A DNA stretch of 11,319 nt from Candidatus Aquidulcis sp. (GTDB lineage: Bacteria; Chloroflexota; Anaerolineae; Anaerolineales; E44-bin32). The notes under the pieces are model-generated. The model worked only from the letters and a program-made list of their open reading frames with translations. It ran no database searches and was not told the DNA's origin. The position numbers and the translations under genes are program-made. The DNA is taken from NCBI GenBank assembly GCA_020723365.1, contig DYJB01000019.1, positions 9,365-20,683 on the forward strand, read 5' to 3'. Positions 5,074-11,319 of the stretch are shown piece after piece; the stretch's first letter is position 1; each line of letters begins with the position of its first letter.

Positions 5074-5811
5074 TCACGCCTCGAGCGATTCGGCTCCCTC
5101 GCGGTAGGCTTCCCCGAAGAGGGCCGCACCGACGAGTAGCGTGTACACGCCGGCCGGCACGATGACGACGAATCCGACGCACAGAAGGACCAGCGTGGAG
5201 TAAAGGATCATGAACGCCCAATAGGCGATTCCGAAGAGCCCGCTAACCACGACGAAGGCGACGAAGTAGCCGAGCCAATTGGACGAGAGGATACGCCACC
5301 AATCCCGGATGCGGAATGCCGCCTCAAGCCTGTCCTGGGCGGCGAAATGCGCGACGGAGGCAGGAAGCGGAAGGAGGCCCAGCACGAGCAGGACGGATCC
5401 GAGGACGATCGACAGCATCAGGATCAGCATCGCAGCCAGGAAACCCAGGATGGCCGGATCACTGACGCTGGCGTCCGGGCTCGAAGCGATCGAGAGGGGG
5501 ATGAGGGCTCCGAAGTAGGCGCCGAATCCCACGAGAAAGACGGCCAGGGCCGGCAGAGTGAAGACGAGCTGGACGAGCGTGCCTCGGAACCCCAGGCTCA
5601 GCAGCCCGGGCCAGTCTTCCCAGACCGGCATTGACGGTGCCTCACCCTGTGCGCTTCGCCGAAGGATCTGCAGCGCATACCCGTAGACGAGGAGCCCGGG
5701 GAGGATGGGGATGATGTATCCGGCGAGCATCAGGGCGCACCCCAGGGCAAATCGGGAGCGCGACTCGCGGTCCTGGAACGGGAAGCGGAAGTACTGCTTC
5801 AGCTCCGACAT
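5074..5811 (-). CDS. DUF4013-like multi-pass membrane protein
   Basis: This is a 245-aa integral membrane protein. It begins MSELKQYFRFPFQDRESRSR and then has about six hydrophobic segments. The opening pattern (a short amphipathic head, FPFQDRESRSR, then LMLAGYIIPILPGLLVYGY and the LQILRRSAQGEAPSMPVWED motif) is typical of DUF4013 proteins, whose function is unknown. The second half contains a PLPASVAHFAAQDRLEAAFR segment between helices, also typical of the family. The ATG at 5811 is preferred over the in-frame GTG at 5829 because the family usually starts with M-x-E/D-x-x-x-YF; the SD is only a G-run (GGGGGG). A 110-nt gap to the upstream hydrolase gene allows cotranscription. The substrate or partner is unknown. 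Confidence 0.82.
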   Translation of the reverse strand: MSELKQYFRFPFQDRESRSRFALGCALMLAGYIIPILPGLLVYGYALQILRRSAQGEAPSMPVWEDWPGLLSLGFRGTLVQLVFTLPALAVFLVGFGAYFGALIPLSIASSPDASVSDPAILGFLAAMLILMLSIVLGSVLLVLGLLPLPASVAHFAAQDRLEAAFRIRDWWRILSSNWLGYFVAFVVVSGLFGIAYWAFMILYSTLVLLCVGFVVIVPAGVYTLLVGAALFGEAYREGAESLEA

Positions 5812-5921
5812 GGCCCCCCGAACGCCCACCGCATGTCCTCTCTGGCCCGCCCTACCGCTCCCGGACTATCGCCAGCCCAGCGGCGGGCCGCCTGTCTCGG
5901 ATGCACACCGGAGCCGGCGCT

Positions 5922-6674
5922 CTATCGAGCCGCCTGCAGCATGTCTTCGAGCAGACTCGCCGTGGCTCCGGCCGCCAGCGCCTGCTGCTCCTCGGCTGGG
6001 ATGATGGCCGGAGTGTCGCCGGATTGCGGGCCGTAGTCGCCGAATTGAGCGTGGTTCCCCCCCTCGATGGCCACCCAGCGTGTGACAGGCGGAAGGAGGG
6101 GGCGCGAGGCGTCGATCCTGCTGCCCGTCGCCAGCCCGTCGAGCGTGCCGTAGATCGAGGTGACCACCAGGTCGTAGCCCGAGAGGTCATCGGTCGATGC
6201 CGGGTAGGCGGCCCACAGCACAAGCCCGTCCACGGCGTCGGGATGAGTATAGGCGAAACGGGCGGACATCGCGCCGCCCAGCGAGTGGCCGCCGATGGCC
6301 CAGGTCTCAATCGCGGGGTCGTGCGCCATGACCTGCAGGGCGCGATTGGGCGCCAACACAGCCAGCGCCAGCGGCATCGGCACGATCACCACGCGGTAGC
6401 CTTGCGCCGCGATCTGCCGCGCCAGCGGCGCGTAGGCACGCGGGTCGACATGCCCGCCCGGATAGACGATCAGCCCGGCCCGCGGAGCCTGACCGGCGGG
6501 CGAGAACGTGATCCACTCGTCGGTCGTGACCGTGACGGCCGAGTCGCTGACCAGCGCCTGAAGCGCGCCGTCGGTCGCCGCCTGCGGCGTGCTGCCCCAG
6601 ATCACGAAACCGATCACGACGGCCGCAAGCAGCAGGCCAAAGCCCGCCAGGACTCGCAGGAGGATGCGCTTCAT
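5922..6674 (-). CDS. Membrane-anchored alpha/beta hydrolase (PF12695-like)
   Basis: This is a 250-aa alpha/beta-hydrolase fold protein with an N-terminal signal anchor (residues 2-27, KRILLRVLAGFG then a hydrophobic stretch), so the catalytic domain probably faces outward. The oxyanion-hole strand reads LIVYPGGHVDP (71-78). The nucleophile is Ser131 in GGHSLGG. A candidate acid is Asp179 in SIYGTLDGL. The catalytic His is His208 in EGGNHAQFGDYG. The family includes esterases, lipases and acyltransferases; the exact substrate is not predictable. The arrangement matches PF12695-type hydrolases of about 250 aa. The ATG at 6674 overlaps the stop of the upstream PPOX gene by 4 nt (ATGA), so the two are translationally coupled. 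No separate promoter was found. Confidence 0.9.
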   Translation of the reverse strand: MKRILLRVLAGFGLLLAAVVIGFVIWGSTPQAATDGALQALVSDSAVTVTTDEWITFSPAGQAPRAGLIVYPGGHVDPRAYAPLARQIAAQGYRVVIVPMPLALAVLAPNRALQVMAHDPAIETWAIGGHSLGGAMSARFAYTHPDAVDGLVLWAAYPASTDDLSGYDLVVTSIYGTLDGLATGSRIDASRPLLPPVTRWVAIEGGNHAQFGDYGPQSGDTPAIIPAEEQQALAAGATASLLEDMLQAAR

Positions 6675-7060
6675 CGGCTGCCCTCCATGGGCAGATCCAG
6701 CCGGATCGTCGCCCAGCTCCGCCCCTGCAGCCGGTTCATCAGGTCGAAGCCCATCTTCATGGCGCCGTACTTGCGCGTCAGCATCCGATTGGCGCGCTCG
6801 GCCTCGTCGGTCTGCACCATCCGCGCCGCGGCATCGACCGATTCGCCGAGGGGATGGCCTTGAGCGTCGGAGGGAACGATGCGGGCGCGTCCGTTGTTGC
6901 GCACCCGCTTGACCTTGCCGGACTCGGCCCGCGTGCGCACGTAGAAGGTCGGCCCTTCCCGGGCGAACCACACCGGAGTCTTCACGCCCTGCCCGGAGCG
7001 CTTGAAGGTCTCCAGGTTCAGGAAGGACTGCCGATCGAACTGCACCCCAGGGTCACTCAT
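6671..7060 (-). CDS. PPOX-class F420-dependent oxidoreductase (Rv2061-like)
   Basis: This is a 129-aa small split-barrel flavoprotein. The pattern is LNLETFKRSGQGVKTPVWFA, then FYVRTRAESGKVKRVRNNGR, ARIVPSDAQGHPLGESVDAAA, and a C-terminal RKYGAMKMGFDL. This order matches the Rv2061 group of PPOX-class F420-dependent enzymes (TIGR03666), recalled from memory. A member would bind deazaflavin F420 and carry out hydride transfer on a small substrate; FMN or haem use is possible in the wider family, so the cofactor remains an inference. The ATG at 7060 has a good SD (GGAGAAGGA about 6 nt upstream). Its TGA overlaps the start of the hydrolase gene. It lies 45 nt after the MFS exporter stop, so the three may form an operon. 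Confidence 0.9.
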   Translation of the reverse strand: MSDPGVQFDRQSFLNLETFKRSGQGVKTPVWFAREGPTFYVRTRAESGKVKRVRNNGRARIVPSDAQGHPLGESVDAAARMVQTDEAERANRMLTRKYGAMKMGFDLMNRLQGRSWATIRLDLPMEGSR

Positions 7061-7105
7061 CGAGATCCTTCTCCCAGAAGCATGGTGTGCTTGCGAGCAC
7101 GGTCC

Positions 7106-8392
7106 CTAGCCCTCAACGGACCGTACGGACGGCTCCACGCGCGGGGGCAGGGGCGCGTCCGGCCGGGCGATCAGGCGACGCCAGGTGAAGGACACCACCC
7201 AGGCCATGATCAGCGCGCTGACCACACCCGGAGCCCACGCGCCCACCTGCTGCAGCAGCAGGCCGCCCGCCGAAGGCGACACGACCCGCGTGAAGCTCTC
7301 CAGCGAAGCCGCCAGCCCGAGCGTTCCGCCGACCTCCTCCGGGTAGACCGCCTTGCTTAGCGCGCTGCTGATCACTGTGTTGAGCGTACCCGTGGCCGCC
7401 GCCAGCGGCGCCAGCACGACCAGCAGTACGCCGACGGAGGGGACGAAAGCCCATCCCAGAAGTGAGATCGCCAGCACGGCTGTGGAAGCGAAGATGATCC
7501 AGCGCTCGGGATAGCGCGACGTCAGCCATCCCACACCGACGGCCTGCACCAGCACGGCCAGGACGCCGACGTAGGTGAGCACGAAGCCGGTCGACTGCGC
7601 CGTCAGCCCGAGCTTGCTCTGGGCATAGAGCGCGAAGATGGTTTGGAACATGGAGGTCGCCAGCCCGAAGAAGAAGCGAATGTGCAGCAGCGGGCCGACG
7701 CGTGGCCGGCTCAGCGCGCCAAGCATCGCCCCCAGTGTGAACGGCGGGCGCGCCTGCGCCGCCAGGGCCGAGCGCCGCTCCGGGGTGAGCGACTCCGGCA
7801 GCCAGAAGAAGACCAGGATCAGGTTCACGAACGAGAGCGCCGCCGCGGCGAAGGCCGGGACCACGAAACCAAGCACGCTCAACGTCCCGCCGAGCGCCGG
7901 GCCAATGATGAAGCCCAGCCCGAAGGCGGCGCCGATCAATCCCAGCCCCCGCGCCCGATTGGAGGCGTCGGTGACATCGGTGATGTACGCCTGGGCGACG
8001 GAGATGTTGCCCCCGGTCATACCGTCCAGGATGCGGCTGGCAAACAGGACCACTAAGGTGAGGGTGGAGGCCAGTCCGGCGCGGGAGGGATCCAGGCTGG
8101 CGGCCAGCAGCGTCCCCAGGGAAGGGGCCAGGCCGAGCATCAGGAAACCCAGGAAGGTCCCGGCCAGGCTGACGAGCAGGATTGGCCGGCGGCCGAAGCG
8201 GTCCGACAGCCGGCCCAGGATCGGCGCGCCGACCAGCTGCGCCGCGGCGTATGACGCCACCAGCAGACCGATCACCGCCGGGGAGGCGTTGAACTGCTCG
8301 GCATAGAACGGCAGCAGCGGCAGGATCAGCCCGAAACCAAGCAGATCAACGAAGACGATGATGAAGATGGTCAGGAGCGAACGCTTCTGCAT
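7106..8392 (-). CDS. MFS drug exporter, DHA1/TetA-like
   Basis: This is a 428-aa proton-coupled MFS antiporter with about 12 transmembrane helices. It begins MQKRSLLTIFIIVFVDLLGF, with Asp16 in helix 1 followed by GLILPLLPFY, the TetA-type start. Motif A is GRLSDRFGRRP in loop 2-3 (residues 60-70). The TetA-like motif C region is GLGLIGAAFGLGFIIGPALG, the antiporter signature G-x(6)-G-x(3)-G-P. It probably exports a drug or other hydrophobic compound from the cytoplasm; the substrate cannot be told. The stop lies 45 nt before the PPOX gene. A 33-codon reading frame ends 20 nt upstream of the start, so expression may depend on it. GAGGT lies about 11 nt before the ATG. Confidence 0.93.
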   Translation of the reverse strand: MQKRSLLTIFIIVFVDLLGFGLILPLLPFYAEQFNASPAVIGLLVASYAAAQLVGAPILGRLSDRFGRRPILLVSLAGTFLGFLMLGLAPSLGTLLAASLDPSRAGLASTLTLVVLFASRILDGMTGGNISVAQAYITDVTDASNRARGLGLIGAAFGLGFIIGPALGGTLSVLGFVVPAFAAAALSFVNLILVFFWLPESLTPERRSALAAQARPPFTLGAMLGALSRPRVGPLLHIRFFFGLATSMFQTIFALYAQSKLGLTAQSTGFVLTYVGVLAVLVQAVGVGWLTSRYPERWIIFASTAVLAISLLGWAFVPSVGVLLVVLAPLAAATGTLNTVISSALSKAVYPEEVGGTLGLAASLESFTRVVSPSAGGLLLQQVGAWAPGVVSALIMAWVVSFTWRRLIARPDAPLPPRVEPSVRSVEG

Positions 8393-8412
8393 CGGGTGTG
8401 GACCTCGGGGCC

Positions 8413-8514
8413 TCAGCGAGCTGGGCGCACGCGCACGGGCTGCGGCGCCAGCCTGCGGCCGCCCAGCAGGGCGAGCAGTGAATCCAGCAGCTTGCGGAGC
8501 CTATTGGTCATCAT
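8413..8514 (-). CDS. Possible 33-aa leader peptide or small protein upstream of the MFS exporter
   Basis: This reading frame encodes MMTNRLRKLLDSLLALLGGR followed by RLAPQPVRVRPAR. GAGGATCC precedes the first ATG, giving a plausible ribosome-binding site, and the stop is 20 nt before the MFS start. It begins 25 nt after the stop of the DUF2867-type gene on the same strand. An amphipathic helix (residues 5-18) and an Arg- and Pro-rich tail are the only visible features. It may be a real small protein, a translational leader that affects exporter expression, or chance. No RNA hairpin linked to attenuation was worked out. Confidence 0.4.
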   Translation of the reverse strand: MMTNRLRKLLDSLLALLGGRRLAPQPVRVRPAR

Positions 8515-8539
8515 GGATCCTCGGGGGCGCGAGCCGACG

Positions 8540-10009
8540 TCAGCCGGAAGGCGCCGTGTGTGTCTCGCTTCGCGCCGCCAACCGCCGGACCAGGCCGGAG
8601 AAGATCAGCGCGTGGACGGGATACAGGCCGTACCAGTAAAGCAGCCCCAGCAGGCCGCGCGGGGCGAAGAACGCCGTCTGGATCAGGCGGGAGCCGGAGG
8701 GCTCCCGCGGGCGCGCTTCGAACTGCAGCCAGGCGCGGCCGGGGACCTTCATCTCCGCCCGCAGCCGCAGCAAGCGGCCCGGTTCAACAGCCTCGACGCG
8801 CCAGAAATCGAGGGCGTCGCCGACGCGCACGTCCACCGGATCGCGGCGGCCGCGCCGCATGCCAACGCCGCCGGCCAGCCGGTCGAGGGCGCCGCGGAGC
8901 CGCCACAGCCACGTGGCGTACAACCAGCCCGTCTCTCCGCCCAGCCGCGAGAAGGCGGCGTAGGCGCTCTCCGCAGGTGCCTTCAGCATCTCCTGCCTGC
9001 GCTCGACGATCATGCCTTCGCGCAGCGTGAGCAGGACGGCGGCGTGGTCGCCTTCGGTCGTCACGAGCGCATCCGACCAGGTGGTCTCGACGGGGCCGGC
9101 CTCCAGTTGGGCCAGTGCCTTGCGGACCGCCGTGGGAAAGCCCAGCGGGTGGATGGCGGGGAAGATCTGGCGGGCGGTGTCGTCGCGCACGACGACCTCG
9201 TTGCGCAGCCCTTCGATCAGCGGCCGGGCGATGCCGGCCGGGATGGGCGTCATCCAGTGCACCCAGTAGGACGAAAGGCGGGGCGTGAGCACGGGTACGG
9301 CGATCAGCAGGCGTCGCAGGCCGCGCGCCGAGGCGTAGCCGCGCATCATGTCGCCGTAGGTGATCACGTCCGTCCCGCCGATCTCGATCACGCGCCCGCG
9401 CGCCGCGGGGGTCTCGAGCGAGATGGCCAGGTACTCGAGGACGTCGTCAATGGCGATGGGCTGAATGCGGGTGAAAACCCAGCGCGGGCAGATCATCACC
9501 GGCAGGCGCTCGGTCAGGTTGCGGATCATTTCGAACGACAGGCTTCCCGATCCGACGATGACCGCCGCGCGCAGCTCGGTCACCGGCACGCCGGCCTCTC
9601 GCAGGGCTTCGCCGGTCTGCTGGCGTGAGCGCAGGTGTTCGGAGAGGTCTGCCTGCGGATCGCCCATGCCGCCCAGGTACACGATCTGTTGGACGCCGGC
9701 CTTGAGCGCCGCCTGGCTGAAGGCCCGGGCCGCCGCGACGTCCTGGGCTGCGAAGTCGCCGTGGGTCAGCATGCTGTGCACCAGGTAGAAGGCTGCCTCG
9801 ACCGATTCCAACGCCGGGCCGAGGGTTGCCGGCTGAAGCACGTCGCCTTCGGCCACCTCGACCTGCCTGAGCCAGGGGCGGCCCTGCAGTCGGGCCGGAT
9901 CGCGCACCAGCACGCGCACGCGGTGCCCGGCGGCGAGCAGGCGCGGCACAAGCCGCCCGCCGACATAGCCCGTGGCCCCTGTCACCAGCACGCGGCGCGG
10001 CGCGCTCAA
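8540..10009 (-). CDS. NAD(P)-binding epimerase-like protein with C-terminal DUF2867 (TTG start)
   Basis: This is a 489-aa two-domain protein. The N-terminal half is an atypical extended-SDR Rossmann domain. It starts SAPRRVLVTGATGYVGGRLV with the nucleotide motif G11-x-x-G14-x-x-G17, then VEAAFYLVHSM, VQQIVYLGGMGD, ELRAAVIVGSGSLSFEMIRN and IQPIAIDDVLEYL. The usual YxxxK is not present in this order, which is common in this NmrA/YbjT-like group. The C-terminal part (from about residue 340) matches DUF2867, with LWRLRGALDRL, FWRVEAVEPGRLLRLRAEMK and the YPVHALIFSGL end. The function is unknown. The start is TTG at 10009: GGAGG lies 7 nt upstream, and the codon overlaps the stop of the upstream SDR gene as TTGA, so the pair is translationally coupled. 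Longer in-frame reading to 10627 only overlaps the SDR gene. Confidence 0.88.
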   Translation of the reverse strand: MSAPRRVLVTGATGYVGGRLVPRLLAAGHRVRVLVRDPARLQGRPWLRQVEVAEGDVLQPATLGPALESVEAAFYLVHSMLTHGDFAAQDVAAARAFSQAALKAGVQQIVYLGGMGDPQADLSEHLRSRQQTGEALREAGVPVTELRAAVIVGSGSLSFEMIRNLTERLPVMICPRWVFTRIQPIAIDDVLEYLAISLETPAARGRVIEIGGTDVITYGDMMRGYASARGLRRLLIAVPVLTPRLSSYWVHWMTPIPAGIARPLIEGLRNEVVVRDDTARQIFPAIHPLGFPTAVRKALAQLEAGPVETTWSDALVTTEGDHAAVLLTLREGMIVERRQEMLKAPAESAYAAFSRLGGETGWLYATWLWRLRGALDRLAGGVGMRRGRRDPVDVRVGDALDFWRVEAVEPGRLLRLRAEMKVPGRAWLQFEARPREPSGSRLIQTAFFAPRGLLGLLYWYGLYPVHALIFSGLVRRLAARSETHTAPSG

Positions 10010-10887
10010 CGGCTTGCCTCCGGAGTCCCGAAGGGCTCCGCCGGCAAGGTGACCACCTGAACGTCGATCGGCTCTGCCGGGCGCCCCGCCAGGCGCCGCA
10101 GCGCCTCGCGCAAGGCGCCGCCCAGCATGGCGCCCGGGCCCATGACCTGCGGCGTCAATCCGGTCCGGCCGTCTGTCGCCGCGCTCGCCAGCCAAACGGC
10201 CTTGCGGGCGGCGACCTCCGGCGGTTGCGACCACATGCGCAGCACGGTTGTGTATGCGCCGGCCAGCCGCTCGTCGTACCCACGGTAGGCCGTCGGCCGA
10301 AGCAGCAAGTCGGTCCGCATCATGCCCGGGGCCAGGGCGAAGATCCCGACGCCGCTCTGGACGTACTCCTTCGCCAGCGCGGCGGTGAACGAGCGAACCC
10401 AAGCCTTGCTCGAGCCGTAGGCGTTCTGCAACGGGACGGGGGAGCGGGCGCCGCGTCCCAGGACGTTGATCAGCTTGCCGGCGCGGCGCGGCAGGAAGTG
10501 CTCCAGGGCGGCGCGTGTGCCGTGGTAGACGCCCAGGATGTTCGTGCGCACGATGCGTTCGAACTCGTCGGGCGAGGCGGCGAAGGTCGGGCCGAAGGGC
10601 GCCGAGGTGCCGGCGTTGTTGACCCACACGTCGAAGCGCCCGTGCTTCTGCAGGGCAAAGGCGGCCAGCGTCTGGACCTGCGCTGCCTCGGCCGCATCGG
10701 CCCGCAAGCCGGAAGCCTGCGCGCCGGCGGCCGTCAGCCCGGCGACGACAGACTCAACCGCCTGCGCCGTGCGGCCGGAGATCACCACCGCCGCGCCCTC
10801 GGCGGCATAGGCGCGGGCGACGGCCAGGCCGAAGCCGCGCGTCCCGCCGGTAATGACCGCCACCTTGCCTCGCAGCACTTGGGTCAC
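10006..10887 (-). CDS. Short-chain dehydrogenase/reductase with Gly at the catalytic Ser site
   Basis: This is a 293-aa classical SDR that would use NAD(P)H. Visible motifs are TGGTRGFG (residues 13-20, cofactor loop), NNAG (90-93), Asn116 in RTNILG, and the active-site Tyr157-x-x-x-Lys161 in NAYGSSK. The catalytic Ser, expected 13 residues before Tyr157, is Gly144 (in INVLGRGARSPVP), so the classical Ser-Tyr-Lys triad is incomplete. The C-terminal part has the family PGMMRTDLL motif. The GTG at 10887 overlaps the stop of the upstream membrane gene as GTGA and has AGGGAG about 7 nt upstream. A longer ATG start at 10944 would add 19 non-conserved residues inside that gene. The next gene overlaps by TTGA. 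It is probably a reductase of a small carbonyl compound; the substrate is unknown. Confidence 0.9.
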   Translation of the reverse strand: MTQVLRGKVAVITGGTRGFGLAVARAYAAEGAAVVISGRTAQAVESVVAGLTAAGAQASGLRADAAEAAQVQTLAAFALQKHGRFDVWVNNAGTSAPFGPTFAASPDEFERIVRTNILGVYHGTRAALEHFLPRRAGKLINVLGRGARSPVPLQNAYGSSKAWVRSFTAALAKEYVQSGVGIFALAPGMMRTDLLLRPTAYRGYDERLAGAYTTVLRMWSQPPEVAARKAVWLASAATDGRTGLTPQVMGPGAMLGGALREALRRLAGRPAEPIDVQVVTLPAEPFGTPEASR

Positions 10888-11319
10888 GCCGTCGCTCCCT
10901 GCTCCATCGGCGCTCGCCGGCCGCGCACGCGGCGGGCGAGCCACAGCCCCCCGCCGAACAGGCCGGCCAGCACGAACACCGCCACATAATCGATGAGCGG
11001 GATGCGCACGATCTCATTGAGCTGGGCCCAGCCGCGCTCGGAGTACACCCACAGCACGGCGCCGGCGTAGGCAGCGAAGATCGCCAGCCGCGCCCAGCGG
11101 CCCAGCCCCAGCCCGTACATTTGCGTGATGACGAAGATGCCCGTGAAGCCGAACAGGAACATCGGCCACAGCCCGGCGCCCTGCGCCACGGCCACCAGCG
11201 TGCCGTGCACCGCCACCAGGCCCTCCTGGACGAAGGTCCAGTACTTGTTGACATGCACGCGGGTGAAGAACAGGCTGCCCTGCAGCAGCAGCAGGAACAT
11301 GTAGACGAAGCCGAGCAGG
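10884..11319 (-). CDS. Multi-pass membrane protein, C-terminal part (5' end outside window)
   Basis: This open frame runs off the right edge; its last 144 codons are visible. I do not recognise it. Hydrophobic segments lie around LLGFVYMFLLLLQGSLFF, LWPMFLFGFTGIFVITQMYG, LAIFAAYAGAVLWVYSE and DYVAVFVLAGLFGGGLWLA, followed by the basic tail RRVRGRRAPMEQGATA. An ATG at 11300 is in frame, but it lies inside a hydrophobic helix and has no Shine-Dalgarno sequence, so the true start is probably further upstream. The stop overlaps the SDR start (GTGA), showing it is the upstream member of a coupled operon with the SDR and DUF2867-type genes. The helices could form part of a transporter or a quinone-related membrane protein; this is not resolved. 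Confidence 0.7.
   Translation of the reverse strand, partial: LLGFVYMFLLLLQGSLFFTRVHVNKYWTFVQEGLVAVHGTLVAVAQGAGLWPMFLFGFTGIFVITQMYGLGLGRWARLAIFAAYAGAVLWVYSERGWAQLNEIVRIPLIDYVAVFVLAGLFGGGLWLARRVRGRRAPMEQGATA

Noticed and set aside
5901..6863. A 320-aa plus-strand open frame
   Set aside because: It is antisense to the hydrolase and PPOX genes, both of which have intact motifs and coupled starts.
7087..7100. GTGCT-N4-AGCAC hairpin after the MFS exporter stop
   Set aside because: The 5-bp stem has no T-run, and the next gene starts within 45 nt with a good SD, so readthrough is more likely.
8396..9628. A 410-aa plus-strand open frame
   Set aside because: It is antisense to the DUF2867-type gene and has low-complexity, shadow-like composition.
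10010..10627. The extended N-terminus of the DUF2867-type protein (695 aa in total)
   Set aside because: The extension is the out-of-frame reading of the SDR gene; the TTG at 10009 has GGAGG 7 nt upstream and gives the Rossmann start directly.

Overview
The window looks like chromosomal DNA from a GC-rich, non-model bacterium. An uncultured Chloroflexota lineage (Anaerolineae-like) is my best guess. The hints are NarL-type GAF histidine kinases, an F420-type PPOX flavoprotein, a DUF2867-type NAD(P)-binding protein, promoter -10 boxes sitting 7 nt in front of start codons (leaderless transcripts), and GTG/TTG starts. No 16S or other phylogenetic marker is present, so this is inference. I see no insertion sequence, phage gene, CRISPR array, tRNA or rRNA.

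Layout. Positions 1-286 hold the start of a minus-strand MFS permease, divergent from a plus-strand GAF-GAF-HisKA_3-HATPase histidine kinase (357-2090). The kinase is followed by a stand-alone receiver protein (2180-2551) whose phospho-acceptor Asp is replaced by Glu, and by a hairpin. Positions 2578-3235 hold two very small genes that diverge from back-to-back sigma70-like promoters: a 65-aa membrane protein (minus) and a 55-aa highly basic protein (plus, with its own strong terminator). From 3256 to the end every gene is on the minus strand: a canonical single-domain response regulator, a peroxiredoxin-like protein, a DUF1801-like protein, a DUF4013-like membrane protein, an alpha/beta hydrolase and PPOX flavoprotein pair, a TetA-like MFS drug exporter preceded by a 33-codon reading frame, a DUF2867-type NAD(P)-binding protein, a short-chain dehydrogenase, and a truncated membrane protein at the right edge.

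Main discovery candidate. The peroxiredoxin-like gene (3884-4366, minus) is interrupted by one in-frame TGA at codon 44. It falls exactly where relatives have the first Cys of the CPxC redox motif. The frame is intact on both sides, the upstream part has a strong ribosome-binding site, and a compact hairpin with a G in its loop follows the TGA at the distance expected for a bacterial SECIS element. I read it as a selenoprotein with a U-P-F-C motif. A conventional gene caller would truncate it to the 110-aa fragment that starts at 4216.

How the genes work together. The kinase and the Glu-receiver form a likely signalling locus, and the kinase's first GAF domain resembles the DevS/DosT sensor type. 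The right half carries tightly coupled pairs (GTGA, TTGA and ATGA overlaps) of redox and transport genes, which suggests one or two long minus-strand operons for small-molecule redox and detoxification chemistry. That last statement is inference from gene content.
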